64,000 nucleotides of DNA from Cryptomeria japonica (Eukaryota; Streptophyta; Pinopsida; Cupressales; Cupressaceae): positions 310,538,383 through 310,602,382 of the forward strand of contig NC_081408.1 of NCBI RefSeq assembly GCF_030272615.1. The letters run 5' to 3'. Shown here one piece after another: positions 43,334 through 56,165 of the stretch (positions within the stretch are counted from its first letter, which is position 1; every line of letters begins with the position of its first letter). A model generated the notes under the pieces. It searched no databases and was not told the origin of the DNA. It was given only the letters and a program-made list of their open reading frames with translations. Position numbers and translations under genes: made by a program.

Positions 43334-44755
43334 ATGTCGCCGGTTATGCAACAAGCTCATAAGTGCGGTAGGGGTCCTAGATGTGCTCGCATGGCACACA
43401 AGGACGTTGTGCGGGATGAGCCGAATCCAGAAGGGGATTGAGAAGCTCCTCTTGAGCAACCGATTGACCCCAATAGGGCAATAGAGACATTTTGGTTGCA
43501 CTCCAAAACCTGATAGGCATAGATCAGGATAGACTCCCAACAATAGATGGTCAGATAGAACACCAGAGTTTTGGGAGTCATAGATCCGTAGCTAGAGAAT
43601 GAAGTAGGAGTCCACCTCTTAACTATACAGAGGCCCAGGCTGAGCATGAGCCTGATTCAATCCATCTACCTGAGGTACCCCTAGTAGTGGCACCAGTAAT
43701 TTTTCAGAGAGCAGCCTGTGATCCTGGGGATCAGATCAAAGAGACTCTATGCCTCCAGCCATCATCCCTTATAGGATCTACCGATGGGGTAGATGTTGAT
43801 GCTTGACTTTTGAGTTTAGACAGGTTCTTCAGATTGCGTCCCTATGAGAGCAATCTGAAGGCACGGATTTCCATTCACCTTCTAAGAGGGAAGACTTCCA
43901 CATGGTGGAGGCAAGAGGAGTACAAGAATGATTTATCTGGGGACACTATTACTTGGGACATCTTTATAGAGAGATTCAGAGATAGGTACCTGTTAGAGCA
44001 CTATAGGTAGTGTAGGATAGACGAGTTTCATGACCTTCAGTAGAAGGGTCTCTCTATGTCCCAGAATGAGAGTAATTTTTTCAAGCTCTTACCCTACATA
44101 GACTACCTGAAAGATGAGAAGTTACTCATCAACCAGTTCATTAGAGGATTGAATGCTAGGATAGTAGGATATGTTAGGATGGTAGCTCCAAGGAGCCTTC
44201 GGGTTGCCATGGAGAAGGCCTTGATATCAGAGGAGATTCAGGGTAGATTGCTGGACACGCAGGATCAACATCAGAACCAAAACCCTTTACTGTAGTCTTT
44301 TGGGTTTCACAAACCCCACTGGAAGGGTAACCACAGGAATTCATCAGGGTTGTTTAAACCCCCTCCTCCACAACAGTCATAGAAGAATAAGAGGCAAAGG
44401 CCTCCATAGGGACAGCAAGGCTTTAATCCCAAGCATTGGCACTCATAGGGTTCTAGGTGTGACCAGAGATCACAGGGTCCTTACACACCTCTGACATAGA
44501 CTCAACAGTCCTCCAAGGGTGGTTTCAGTGGTTCGAGGAGGATAGGAGGAAAGAGATACTCTAGGCCACAGGGTGTTCAATTCAAGACATGCAGTGCATG
44601 CTTGATTTGTGGGGCGATGGCGCACATGGTGAGAGAGTGTCCACAGGGTTAGATGGCAAGTAATCAGAGGATGGCAGGTTCAGAGCCTATATTTGGGGAC
44701 ATGGGTATGTCCCATAGAGTCTTCGCAACGGCTGACAACCACCAGGCAGAGCATT
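43334..44755 (+). pseudogene. Element H gag
   Basis: A start at 43334 (MSPVMQQAHKCGRGPRC) is plausible. A shift near 43490 and a stop near 43600 precede the main block at 43810-44295: LDRFFRLRPYESNLKARISI and TWWRQEEYKNDLSGDTITWD, then LLINQFIRGLNARIVGYVRM, the retrotransposon-gag pattern. The CCHC knuckle CLICGAMAHMVREC (44599-44640) is intact. In-frame stops are frequent between 44296 and 44580, in a Q/P/R-rich linker where many are TAG. Confidence 0.85.
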
Positions 44756-45180
44756 AGGCCATAGTCATAGAGGCCACAGGTATGATCAGAGGTACCGGTG
44801 TTTCTATCTTGTTTGATTCAGGAGCTATTGATTCTTTTATATCTCCATTGGTAGTGGAGTGTTGCGGGCTAGTGGCATCTAGGCAAGGTGTTAGTTGGGA
44901 AGTGGAGTTGGCTTTAGGAGCTAGAGTGTCTATTGAGTCAGTGGTTAGGGGCTGTCAACTTCAAATTGGGAGTAGGACCACTTTAGTAGACCTTCAAGTC
45001 ACACCTCTAAGATCTTATGGCATTTTTATTGGCATGGATTGGCTATACGCCCATAGAGATAAGATGGATGGTTGCCAGAAGAAGATTGAGTGTGTAGACA
45101 ATCAGGGTACCTCCATAGTTATTTCAGGGATTCAGAGGCCCATGTCACTTCGTATGATTTCTGCTATGCAGCTTAAATGA
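44756..45180 (+). pseudogene. Element H aspartic protease
   Basis: VSILFDSGAIDSFISP contains an intact DSG (44815-44823), followed by the hydrophobic segment YGIFIGMDWLYAHR that is typical of gypsy protease. This segment is open except for a stop at its end. Confidence 0.85.
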
Positions 45181-46140
45181 AGCATGCGAAAGGGATGTCA
45201 GTTGTTTTCTATCACCATTATTGATAGAGAGGAAGAGAATGAGAAGGAGCCTTCCCTAGATGATCATCCCATCCTTGAGGAGTTTGTAAATTTGTTTCCT
45301 TCTGAGCTACCTAGTATGCCACCTAGAAGAGAGATTGATTGCCACTTAGATCTTGTACCAGGAGCCGAATCAGTTTCGAGAGAACCATATAGGATGACCA
45401 AAAATGAGCTTAATGAGCTCAAGATTCAGCTTGAGGAACTCTTAGAGAAGGGTCACATTCATCCTAGCATCTCCCCTTGGGGTGCACCAGTCATCTTCAT
45501 GAACAAGAAGGATGGATCCCTTCATTTATTTATGGACTACAGGCAGTTAAACAATGTGACCATCAAGAACCATTAAGCCTTGCCCAAGATCGATGACTTA
45601 TTTGATCAGCTTTAGGGTGCCAAAGTATTTTCAAAGATAGATCTTAAGTTAGGGTACCATCAGTTGAGGATTGTAGAAAGCGATATCCACAAGACCACTT
45701 TTCATACTAGATATGGCCACTATGAGCTCACCATGGTCCCATTCAGTCTTACAAATGCTCCAGTTGTATTTATGAGTCTCATGAATGGGGTATTCTGCAC
45801 TTTCCTTGACCAGTTGGTGATTGTGTTCCTCAATGACATATTGATATATTCTCGAGATGAGAAGGACAACGCAGAGGACTTGAGATAGGTATTGCAGTGC
45901 TTGAGGGATAATCAGTTGTATGGTAGTCTATGAAAGTGTGCATTCTTCAAATTAGAGATCAGATATATAGGTCATGTTATATTCGGTGATGGGATCTCAA
46001 TTGACCCATTCAAAATTGGAGCTATTATGGATTGGCCAGCACCAACTAGTGTGACAAAGGTTAGGAGTTTCATGGGTGTAGTAGGGTACTACAAACACTT
46101 TGTTGAGGGATTCTCCATGGTTGCACATCCTATTACATCC
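45181..46140 (+). pseudogene. Element H reverse transcriptase
   Basis: [62 protein letters not shown] and [19 protein letters not shown] define gypsy RT. The catalytic box reads FLND (45826-45837) in place of FLDD, so its first Asp is Asn. There are stops near 45574, 45614 and 45886, and more in the connection region. Confidence 0.9.
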
Positions 46141-46689
46141 CTTCAGTGAAAGGGAAAGAAATTCGAGTGGACACAAAGGTGTGAGAGGGCCTTTCAGGAT
46201 CTAAAAAGGGCACTCACTAGTGCACCCATTCTTATTGTGTCAGACCCCTCGACTAATTTCATGGTATGCACAGATGCTTCCTTGGATGGATTAGGAGTAG
46301 TCCTTATGCAGGAGGGTTGAGTTATAGCATATGAGTCTAGGAAAATTAAGACTCACGAGCTTAACTACCCTACACATGACCTTGAGCTTGCAGCAGTAGT
46401 GCATGCACTTGTGAGGTGGAGACACTTCCTTTTGGGTCATCATTTTGAGCTTCATTCAGATCATCAGAGCTTGCAATACATATTCATCCATCCTAATCTT
46501 AATGCTTTTCAAAGGAGATGGATGGAGTTTTTATGTCAGTATGATTTTGATGTTCACTACATCAAGGGGAAAGAGAACATAGTTGCAGATGCCTTGAGTA
46601 GGAGACATCATGAGATATGCTCCATGACTATGGACACAAATTTAGAGGCCGTATATTGTAACAACTACCAGAGGATGAGTGGTATCTAG
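46141..46689 (+). pseudogene. Element H RNase H
   Basis: KFEWTQRCERAFQDLKRAL, VCTDASLDGLGVVLMQEG, HDLELAAVVHALVRWRHFL and HSDHQSLQYIF are the gypsy RNase H motifs with the acidic residues retained. The end reads YIKGKENIVADALSRR, the usual boundary to integrase. Confidence 0.9.
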
Positions 46690-47920
46690 AGGTATGTCAG
46701 GTAGTGCGATCTGAGGAGATCCTGGAAGGGAGATATGCAGACTATTCATTAGAGTTTAATGGACTACTACACCATAGAGGGCGCACCTATGTACCTTCTT
46801 CTAGAGGATTGCATGATTTCATTGTGTTAGAGGTTCATAGAGCTCCTTATGCAGCATATTGCAGAGTTAAGAAGATGCATGTAGGTTTGAGACAACTTTA
46901 TCATTGGCCAGGTATGCAGCAATTCATTGCTGTACTAGTAGCCCGATGCTTTGAGTGCCAAAGAGTCAAGGTGGAGCATCGCCATCCAGGTGGGTTGCTC
47001 CAGTCTCATGCAATACTAGAGTGGAAGTGGGATACTATATTGATGGACTTTATCATTGGTCTTCCTATGTCAGCACATCGTCATGATACAATCATGGTGA
47101 TAGTTGACCAAGGTGGCCCACTTCTCACCAGTCTAGACTACCTTCACAACACCAATAGTGGCACAGGTATTCTTGTGGGATATTGTCAAACTTCATGGCA
47201 TTCCATGCAAGATTATCTCAGACAAATATTCCCTCTTCACTTCTTCCTTTTGGAAGGCATTATAGGAAGTCATGGGTACGAGACTCAACTTTAGTATAGC
47301 CTATCATCTAGAAATGGATGAAAAGATAGAGAGGGTAAACCAAGTGTTAGAAGACCTACTCCGCATGTACATTATGGATCATCAGACTAGATGGGAAGAG
47401 TACCTTCCTTTAGTAGAGTTTTCCTATAATAATGGGCATCACACTTCTTTGGGGATGCTACCTTTTTAGGCTTTGTATGATAGACCTTGCAGGACACCTT
47501 TGAGTTGGGACCACATTGAGGATAGAGTAGCCATAGGTCCTAAAATGGTTCGTGATATGGAGTAGCATGTGATTTTGATTAGACATCACCTTAGAGAGGC
47601 ACAAGATAAGCAAAAGAAGTATGCAGATGTGAAGAGGATAGACTGGAGCTTCATGGTTGGGGACAAAGTTTTCCTGGGAGTGCGACTGCATAAGAGTCCA
47701 ATCCATTATGGAAAGGGTTCTAAGCTCGCACCTCTCTTTGTCAGACCATTTGAGATATTTGAGAGGATAGGACTAGTTGCATATCGTTTAGCTTCGCCAC
47801 CTAGCCTATCACACATCCACGATGTGTTTCATGTATCAGTTCTGAGGAAGTACATTTATGATGAGTCTCATATTGTGGATTGGGATGCCTTGCAGGTGGA
47901 GTCGAACAGGTAGCTAGCTT
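46690..47920 (+). pseudogene. Element H integrase, frameshifted
   Basis: The zinc region contains YHWPGM and CFECQRVK. The core has WDTILMDFIIGLPMS with one Asp; the next catalytic segment is decayed (MVIVDQGGPLL). A frameshift near 47280 separates it from MGTRLNFSIAYH and KIERVNQVLEDLLRMYI. The C-terminal part has the GPY/F-like LFVRPFEIFERIGLVAYRL and HDVFHVSVLRKYI. Confidence 0.88.
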
Positions 47921-48090
47921 TGCAGCCCATTTGCATTTTTGCTCTATGGATGCTGTCTCTTCGAGGTCAAGAGCTGGACCAGGTTAGGGTCCAATGGGAT
48001 TGTTATGACTAGGTTACAACATCATGGGAGGACACAGTGCATATGAGATCTCAGTACCCCAATCTTTTTGATGAACTCTAGGAGGAAGTT
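47921..48090 (+). pseudogene. Element H chromodomain remnant
   Basis: After LRKY the frame gives LRGQELDQVRVQWDCYD and VTTSWEDTVHMRSQYPNLF. This is the pattern of the group II chromodomain of plant Tekay/Del elements (lysine/valine-rich strand, then ATWE and a PxLF tail). Two or three TAG codons interrupt it. A functional domain would read histone marks and steer integration; that is family knowledge. Confidence 0.7.
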
Positions 48091-48099
48091 CATGCCTAG

Positions 48100-48109
48100 A
48101 GGGGGAGGG
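48100..48109 (+). other. Polypurine tract of element H
   Basis: AGGGGGAGGG-type purine run directly before the 3' LTR start TGTGAGGC. Confidence 0.8.
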
Positions 48110-51100
48110 TGTGAGGCCCTACCCCAAGCTGTCATAGCATTTTAGTTATTTTCATGTTGGACCTATTTTGGATACTATATTTTGATGCATTATAGACCCG
48201 AATTTTATATGATCTTGTGTTATGGATAATATTGATATGATAATGTCATTTACTTTGATTTGTAGTACTTCATTTTTATACTAGAGATTATGCATGCATG
48301 TTCTATAAAGGATTTAATTCCATGTTTATAAGGATGATGCCATTTAGTAGATGATTGTATGTGGATGTTATCAGATAATTGGATACTTGACTTTTATAAT
48401 TGAAATTTTATGCGATGTCTAAATTGTATTCTTTTGATAATATTATATGTGATTTTTGGAATTACTAATGTGTAAGTGAGATGTGCAGGAAAATTGTTCC
48501 ATGTGACCATGAAAATTATTTGGAGAATCAAGCCTAGGATTATGTGGGATTGTGAAGCCAGGGGTTGTCTATTTGGAGAGACAACCCCTCATTTGTAAAT
48601 GTGTTTTAATTTGTGAATGCTATCCTTGGATGTGTGTTTAATTTGAAAATTGTTTAATTTATAAATTTCACAAAAAAAGAGACATTTGCCATGTGTAATT
48701 TAGTGATATGTAATTCTTTTTGTAGTGTCACTTGAGACATGTTGTAGGCTGAGTTGGCATTATCATGTCTCTTTTGAGGAAATTTATTTTACCAATGCTT
48801 ATATTTTCAATTGTCTTTAAATGGTCCCAAGTAAACCTTGGATAAGGAGCCATTAGAACGGTCAACTCAGGGTTGACCCGTAGGTAAACTTTGGGTGGAC
48901 ATCTAGGGGGTTAAACTAACTCCTAGGGTCAAGTTAGGGGCATTTTTAGTGGGCCATATGATGTACCTATTGATGAAGGCCAGGTTTAGCCATGTGTCCA
49001 CTCCCTAGGGCCTTCTTAACCTCCCCAAAAATTGAGTTTCCCTAGTTGGCCAAATTTCATCTTTAGAAGAGCCTTCCTAGGTTAGATAACCCTCCTCATG
49101 AGTGGAATTGATCTTCCCCATTCCGTTTACCCTTTTTGAGGTGTCTTGGCTAAAGAGTCTGTAAGGTATTGAGAAAAACAACCAATGAACATCCTTCACC
49201 CTTCCTAAGTGGGTTGGAAGGAGTGAGGAGTGTCTTCATAGGGAATAGTTTGGGAGGGAGAAGTTTAATCACCCACTCTCCATTTTGGAGACTTAGAATT
49301 TTTGAGGAATTTTTCCTATTTTTGGGGAAGATTTTGGCTAAGTTTTGAAGGAGAAAAAGTTGTGGATTTGGGCAGCACTCCTAAAACTTATTTTACCCTT
49401 TTGGTGGATTTAAGGTTGGTTGAACTCCTATCTCTTCTATGATGTTGTTTTTTTGAAAAGATTGTGGTTGTAATTGGTTTCCATTGCTTTTGTTTTCTTT
49501 ATATGTGTAGGAATATGTAGAGTTCTTCCTTATGTGTTTTGGTTGAGTTTTTTTTTATGTTTTTGGTTTGGGAGTTTTCAAGGCCAAACTCACCATTAGG
49601 AGGGTAGAGTGGCCTTGGGGTGAAGGGTTGTTTGACAGCCTATGAGTGAGAGGCTATCTTTGGAAGAGAGTGATTCTCAAGGGATTTTTTGACCCTTGTT
49701 GCATTATGATTTGTTTATGCAATCGGGGTCATAAGGAGAGTTTTATTGGCTTGTATGCCTTGGGGGACATATGGGATTATAGGGACAAGTTTGGAACTTG
49801 TGGATATGTTTATTTGTAGCTTTGTTATGGCATTATGTTCTCTATTTGCAAAATTCTCCTCGAGGTACATAGTCCACCTTCACCCCACTTGAAAAGTCAC
49901 ATATGTGATGATGTTGTTTAGCGTTGGGTTGGGAGTGTCTTTTGTTGTTATGAATTTTTTGCTTAAATGTGTTTGAATGTGTGTTTCTCGTCTAGCCTTG
50001 ATTCTCCTAGCTCAGGGTTGGCTTCTAGTAAGCCTAGGTTGGGAGGTGAGCCTCCATGGTCACAACCTTCAAGTTTTATTGTAGGTTTTGCTTGGGAAAA
50101 GATTGGAATGGAATCTTTTGAATGATCCTATTGTTGTATTTAGTTGCAAGAAAGAAAAAGATTTCCTATTGTATTTTAGTTGCAGAAAAGAAAAAGAAGA
50201 GTTTTCTTATTGTATTTATATTGCAGAAAAGAAAATGTATTATTTGACTAAGTTTTACCATGTAATAAAATGTATTTTATTTGAAGTATATTTCCTTACA
50301 AAGTGAAGAATGCATTGTTGAAGTTATCTTTTAAATTTTATGCAGTTATAGGAAAGATTAAGTATGAAAGTTATAGTTGTTCTTTTTAACCTTACATTTC
50401 ATCTTGCTATTATTATTTAATGAATTCTAGAAAGATATAAATTCGCAGTTGTAAATAAATTAATTTCTGCTAATTTTTATATTCTATAAATGCATGTTAA
50501 GTAGAAAAATAACCAAACCTAGATAATGATAATACATTAGATATTGCAGTTTATTGTATTAAATATTTTTTTTGAAAATGATAGTTGCAATTGTAGATAG
50601 AAATATTCTGTCACATTTTCCATTTTGTAAAAGTAGTAAATAAATCTAGTTATAGTTATTTAAATTAAATGTTAGCTATATTTCTTTTGAAAATAAATAA
50701 ATAAATAAATTTACTCTACTCTATTTATTGAAAGTAACCTACTCTAAATAATGTAAACGCAGACTTAAACCTGTAAACATATAAATTCTCATATGTACAT
50801 ATATATATTTTTACAAGAGATAATGCTTGTAGTTTTATATTTAAAACTACGCTGTTGTTCTTTAACAAAAAAAGGGGATATAAAATAGACATATATGTTG
50901 CCTTTATATCAAAATAAATATATATAATGAAATATTGAAAAGCTGGAAAAATAAATTCATTTCCTTTTGGGTTGTTTTAATATTTGCTCATGTTGTGATT
51001 TTTGCAGTCATTTATATATATATATATATATGAAAAGAAATAGGTTCCAAAAATTATATCTTGGTTCATTCTTCAGGTATGCAGGTCTGCATACATATAT

Positions 51101-51156
51101 ATTTATATTTATATAAATATATATACTTATACATATACCTATGTATATATATTTAT

Positions 51157-51206
<50 letters not shown>

Positions 51207-52991
51207 TTATATATATATAAATAAATATATAAAAATAAATAAACTTAATAAAAAAAATAAAAATAAATAAATAAACTCAAATCCTCATCCCTAGAACCGA
51301 AGATCCATGCGAGCAACCATGGGCGGCTTGGGCTCCTCTGTGGGCCATGACCCACAGGGGCGCCCACGACACCACGACGCCCCTATGGGTGGCTCAGGCT
51401 CCTCTATGGGCCGCAACCCACAGGGGCGCCCACGACACCACGACGCCATGACCCACAGGGGTACCCACGGTGCCACTGCGGGCCGTGATCCATAGGGGCA
51501 CCCACAATGCCACTGCAGGCTGCAACCCATAGGGGTGGCCTTAGCCACCACTGCGGGCTGTGTCTCGCAGGGACGTCATGGTGCCACTGTGAGCCGCGAC
51601 CCCTAGTGGTGGCCTCGGCCACCACTGTGACTGCCACTGCCGCCTTATGAATTGTGTCACCCCCTCCTTCAATAAACTTGTTCGCCCCCATGCTTGACGC
51701 CCCCAGCCGCCCCCCCCCCCCCCCCCCGTGGCGCCACTACGAGCCGCGACCCCTAGTGGTGGCCTCGGCCACCCCTGTGACTGCCACTGCCGCCTTATGA
51801 ATTATGTCACCCCCTCCTTCAATAAACTTGTTCGCCCCCATGCTTGACGCCCCTAGCCCCCCCCCCCCCCCTCTCTCTCTCACCTCCATTAAACCTGCAC
51901 ACAGACGAACCATGGCCAAAACAAAAGAAAAATATGAAATGTTGGAATAAGAAACTCTAACCCATTTTCAGGTTAGGGTTAACATTTAAAAAGAGGAGAG
52001 AATAGATAGACAAGCAACCCTAACCCAATTTTAGGTTAGGGTTTGCTTAATAATAAGGAAATGAAATATTAGGTTAGTATATTAAAAAAAAAAGGATAAA
52101 TCAACTTTAGTTAGGGTTTGAAATTAAATATTAATAAAATGAGGAGAGGGGGAATCCTTTTTAAAATTTGGAAAAGAATTTTCCCCCCATTTTCCTATAG
52201 CCATATGTAGGATTATTTAACCCTTAATTATTGACTAGGGTAAAGTTAGTTTTTAATATAGACGTTATAGGGATTAGTTTTTATATAGCAATATTATTGT
52301 CATAATTGAATAAATTTTATTAACAAGGCTTACTAATGAGAATATTATATAGTTATTTTTCATATTTATTTAAATATGGATGTTAGGTAAAAATTGCTTT
52401 GGGGGATTTTATTAATGGAAATTGTTAAAGGCATAATGTAAAATTTTAGTCCCACGAGGTCATTATTGGTCAAATATTTAATAGTTGAAATTTAAATGTC
52501 TAAGAGGACTTAAAATTTGACTTTAGTATAAAATGAAACTATATGGCAAATCTAATAATTGATTTGGTTAACTTTATTAGTTATATTTTAAAATTGTAAT
52601 CATGTACGTTCAATTAATTAATTTTATTATGAGACAACATCATCATTATTTTTATTTAGTCTTGAGTATTTTAATACTATTGAGATAATTAATATCTCCC
52701 GATTCTTGTTGGAGAATTTTCCTTAGAGGAAATGAATTAGTTTAATTAGATTAATTAATTAAGTTGAGATGACCACTTTTAGGGAATAATTAGTCTTCTC
52801 TAATTATTGTCACGATATTGATTTGGTTAATCAAATCAACTTTAGTAAACCATTCTATTTAACCCTGAGTTAACCCATAGTTAAGAAAAAACTTATCTAT
52901 TCTATTTTTTATTGTAGATTATTTAATGAATTTATGTTGTTTTAAAAAAAAAATCGTTCTTCCATTTTTGCCCAAAAGTTTGGGCATGACA
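48110..52991 (+). repeat. 3' LTR of element H (4,882 bp)
   Basis: Starts TGTGAGGCCC and ends GGGCATGACA. Alignable along its whole length to 38488-43202 with many substitutions, so insertion was not recent. It differs in TA array length and in the GC-rich block. Confidence 0.9.
51290..51900. repeat. GC-rich minisatellite and 149-bp tandem duplication in the 3' LTR
   Basis: Repeats of CCCACAGGGGCGCCCACGAC with variants are followed by a near-perfect duplication: about 51591-51739 and about 51740-51880 both read GAGCCGCGACCCCTAGTGG through to GCTTGACGCCC. Each copy ends in a poly-C run (51710-51727 and about 51858-51870). The 5' LTR has one copy. The minus-strand open readings here are artefacts. 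Confidence 0.85.
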
Positions 52992-54236
52992 AAAGAAGAG
53001 AACCCTTCCTATGTTTGTCAAGGTATTCTTTTTCAACTAGGGTCAATTGCCAAATAAACTCCATAAAAGCAATCCTAATTGGAACAAATTTTGGTAAAAT
53101 ATGGGGAGGCTGAGGACACCCATAGACTCTAATCACAGTAAAGTTATCAACAAAGAAAAAGTCACCCTAGTTATGTGAAATAGACCAGTTTGGAACATAC
53201 TAGTAAGGTCTCAAAACTCACCTAACATTAATTGACAATTGTTCTCTATTTATTCCTAGGATTTCCATAATTGGCAAAACAATCTAATTTTTAAAGAAAA
53301 GGAAAGAAGAATGGGGAGAAATATTGTCCCAAACCTGGGTCCATCTTTGTATTGGCATTAAGACACCCAATTCTTCTTTGAAAAGCTCTAATTTTTTATC
53401 CACGAACTCAACATTATAGAACAAGATTAAATGCATCAGCAATGAATAATGCTTGAATGTAGAGCTGGGGGCACCACTCTGAATTTCAAATAGAGCATTA
53501 TGAATGTGTTCAACCACATAGCCCACATAATCGTAATCTTTGTTAACATCTGGGTGTTGAATGTCCATAGCCATCATCAGTAATTCAGCTGACACTGTTG
53601 AATCTCCATCAAAACCCAACACTCTACATAATCCATAGATTGTACAATGCATATAATGGTGGAAAGGTGTGATGTCAGATGGTGGTTCGATACTATTTGG
53701 AAATTATAATTGATTTCCTATTCACCCTAGGCATGTATTTGGGCATTGCATGCTTTTTGATAACACCTTTGTATTTGTCAAAATCCTCTGCAATCTGCTG
53801 CACATCTATATATGTACATGCAGCACCAGTAATCTGGAAATCTTCAACAAAGCTAGCTTTATTAATTGGGGTAGACTAGTTCTTTCTTCTGATTACCCTA
53901 GATACTGGGCAATAGCATCTTGCCAACTCTTTGATCAAATCCACATCAATATACACATCTGGCATAATTAACTTTACCATATTTAAATCCCAAGGGTTTG
54001 ACGTTGGGACACCCTTAACCCTATTATTTCATAAATAATGAAATAGAGCAGAACCAGTCATATGAAGTGTGGTCAGGTTTTTGCATTGGCTTCATAAATC
54101 TTTCCATGCCAAATCATTTGTATTCAAAGCAATGGAAGTTCTTGGTAGCAAATCTACAAATTCTTCTTTGTATTTCTTATCCTTCTTTTCCACTCATCGC
54201 CTTGGAACCTCTATTTCCACTCATCGCCTTGCTCAT
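52992..54236 (-). pseudogene. Unknown ORF, N-terminal half, split by element H
   Basis: A possible start is the ATG at 54236 (MSKAMSGNRGSKAMSGKEG, a short internal repeat). There is at least one frameshift before 53652, and stops are present. The best block (53652-53284) reads MHCTIYGLCRVLGFDGDS, VEHIHNALFEIQ, STFKHYSLLMHLILFYNVEF, with a mixed hydrophobic helix pattern. A second block (53136 to 52992) is VIRVYGCPQPPHILPKFVP and ends against the LTR of element H. No known family is recognised. The hydrophobic-helix pattern loosely recalls both ORF2 of element A and uncharacterised plant transposon-associated proteins. Confidence 0.5.
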
Positions 54237-54599
54237 TTTAGCTGCAGGAGAAAAACTTAACCAATTTTCTAAAATTTTCTCACACCCAACACTTTGAATT
54301 ATCCAACATTTTTGTAGAGCTCAATTCATTTGATTACCTCGAAGATAGAATTCATTAATGCAATTATACAAAATCTTGGCTCTATCATGCAATTTATGGT
54401 ATTTGGGCATCGTCACTTCTCTCGAGTCTCATTAATTACCACACTTGCATGAACTAGCTACTGTGGCATTAATTCAAAGCTGAAGTACTTGAGAAAAATT
54501 TGAATTCATGCCCTTCTATTTGACTAGCGATTTCCATTCAAAACTTTTACAGAACCTGACAAACAAGTCCACATGTCAATCCCCTTCTTTAATCACACA

Positions 54600-55680
54600 C
54601 TCGCAACCGGTTATAACAATTTTGAAAGTAATCAGTGAGTTAGCGACAATGCTACAAATCCTCTTAATCGCAAGCTCGCAATCCCTTTTACGAATCCTCA
54701 AAAAATATCGGGAGTGAGTGACAATCGTTGATCTTCATCAAGCCCTTTAGTCGCAACCTCGCAACAACATCTGTAATATTCTTTCTTTACCTGCGAGCTG
54801 GTGACCACTGCAAATCAAGCAAAACAACTTATTTCATCGCAAGCTTGGAACTCAAAACTTAACTTGACTTAAACCCTTGCGATCCCACAACAACAAGACA
54901 CTTAACCACCATCGCATGCTCGCAACACTTTTTGAATTAAGACTTAAAAACCTGCGAGCATGCGATGACCATAAATCAGAATAAAACTTACCTGTCACTA
55001 GATTGCAACATAAAATGCTAAACAACTTCCAAACCTGCAAGCAAGTGATGAAACCAACTAAGCTGCGATACCAACCACATCGCATGATCACAAATTAAAA
55101 TCAATTAATCGTGAACACCTCACAACCCTGTGATAACATAAAATCACACCTTGTCACAACCTCACAACATAAAATGGTCAAATACAAAACATCTTGCGAG
55201 GTAGTGACAACTAAAATCTCCTAGTACTCGCAATCTCGTGACTTAAACTGACTTGATGATAAAGGACCTGCGAGCTAGCGATAACCATAAAATCTCAAAA
55301 CTATTTATCTCTTGACCGCAGTGACCCAACGAGTACCAACCAAAATTGATGTTTTTTGTTAATTACCTTCATAAATAGGCACGAGCAGTGGCACACAGAC
55401 CATTAATGACTTACTCGCTAACTCTCACAGCTATAATGCATGGCATCAAACCAATTCGAGACCTCACGACCAAAGCAATTCCATTAACAATATCTAGCTT
55501 GCTAACATAAAATGCTAACACCCAAAAAACTAGAGACCTTGTGATTTAATCCCAAACCAACACTCGCTAACTTGCCACTTAAATTGTTAAACATTAAATT
55601 TATCTGTGAGTTAGAGATAAAACATTAAACATGTCTCATTGTCTGACCAACCTTTTGATCACACTTGACATTGACATGGA
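54600..55680. repeat. Degenerate repeats related to 33.4-34.2 kb
   Basis: Loose units with CTCGCAAC, GCGATGACCATAAA, CTTAAC, 30-50 bases each. The part at about 55410-55565 closely matches 33865-34020. No coding sequence is recognised. Confidence 0.7.
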
Positions 55681-56165
55681 CAAATAAAGAGAGAGCAACT
55701 CAAATTTTCAATGCACAACAACTTCGGTTTACTAGCCAACTAAGACAAAAAACAAACACAAAACCCTAATCGCCATGATCATCATGTTAAGCATTTAATG
55801 TAGAATGGTAGAAAGGTTCTAACAGTTATGCAATATGAATAATTTTATGGATCTTGTGAAACAAATTGTTGCATTTCATGTTCAACATAATGTGGAACCA
55901 ATTTACTAATAACTCATTTGTTTACTAATAATTTAGAAAATAAATTCTAATTGTTTACTAATAATTCAAATTCACAATTAAAAATATGAAATAAGTATCC
56001 ATTTTGATTGACAAATTCAAGGAATACAATATCAAAAATCATCAATGACAACTATAGTATTGAATATTAAAATTGTATTATGACTCAAGAACTGTAGTAT
56101 AATTATAAATACCTATAAATTGACTGCTAATTCACTTCAGTGACTCAGTCCGAGGCTTCTATATC
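55681..56165. other. AT-rich flank of the hAT relic, nothing recognised
   Basis: No ORF. If the hAT element has a terminal inverted repeat it should lie here on its 3' side, but I could not pair it with the 5' side. Confidence 0.4.

Larger units (their letters stand above)
38488..52991 (+). mobile_element. Element H: Tekay/Del-like Ty3/gypsy chromovirus (14.5 kb) with very long LTRs
   Basis: 5' LTR 38488-43202, primer site 43206-43216, gag-pol 43334-48090, polypurine tract 48100-48109, 3' LTR 48110-52991. The order protease, RT, RNase H, integrase is Ty3/gypsy. The C-terminal segment after integrase ends WEDTVHMRSQYPNLF, the tail typical of Tekay/Del chromodomains. The target-site duplication is GAAGA (38483-38487) against AAAGA (52992-52996), one transition apart. 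LTRs of 4.7 and 4.9 kb make up two thirds of the element. Stops, frameshifts and a lost RT Asp show it is inactive. Confidence 0.9.

Noticed and set aside
43328-43647. Minus-strand open frames over the start of element H gag
   Set aside because: They lie opposite the gag and have no motif; the plus-strand reading matches gypsy gag order.
51291-51919. Minus-strand open frames of 60-95 codons in the GC-rich block
   Set aside because: High GC lowers stop frequency and the peptides are repeat translations. The block is part of an LTR.
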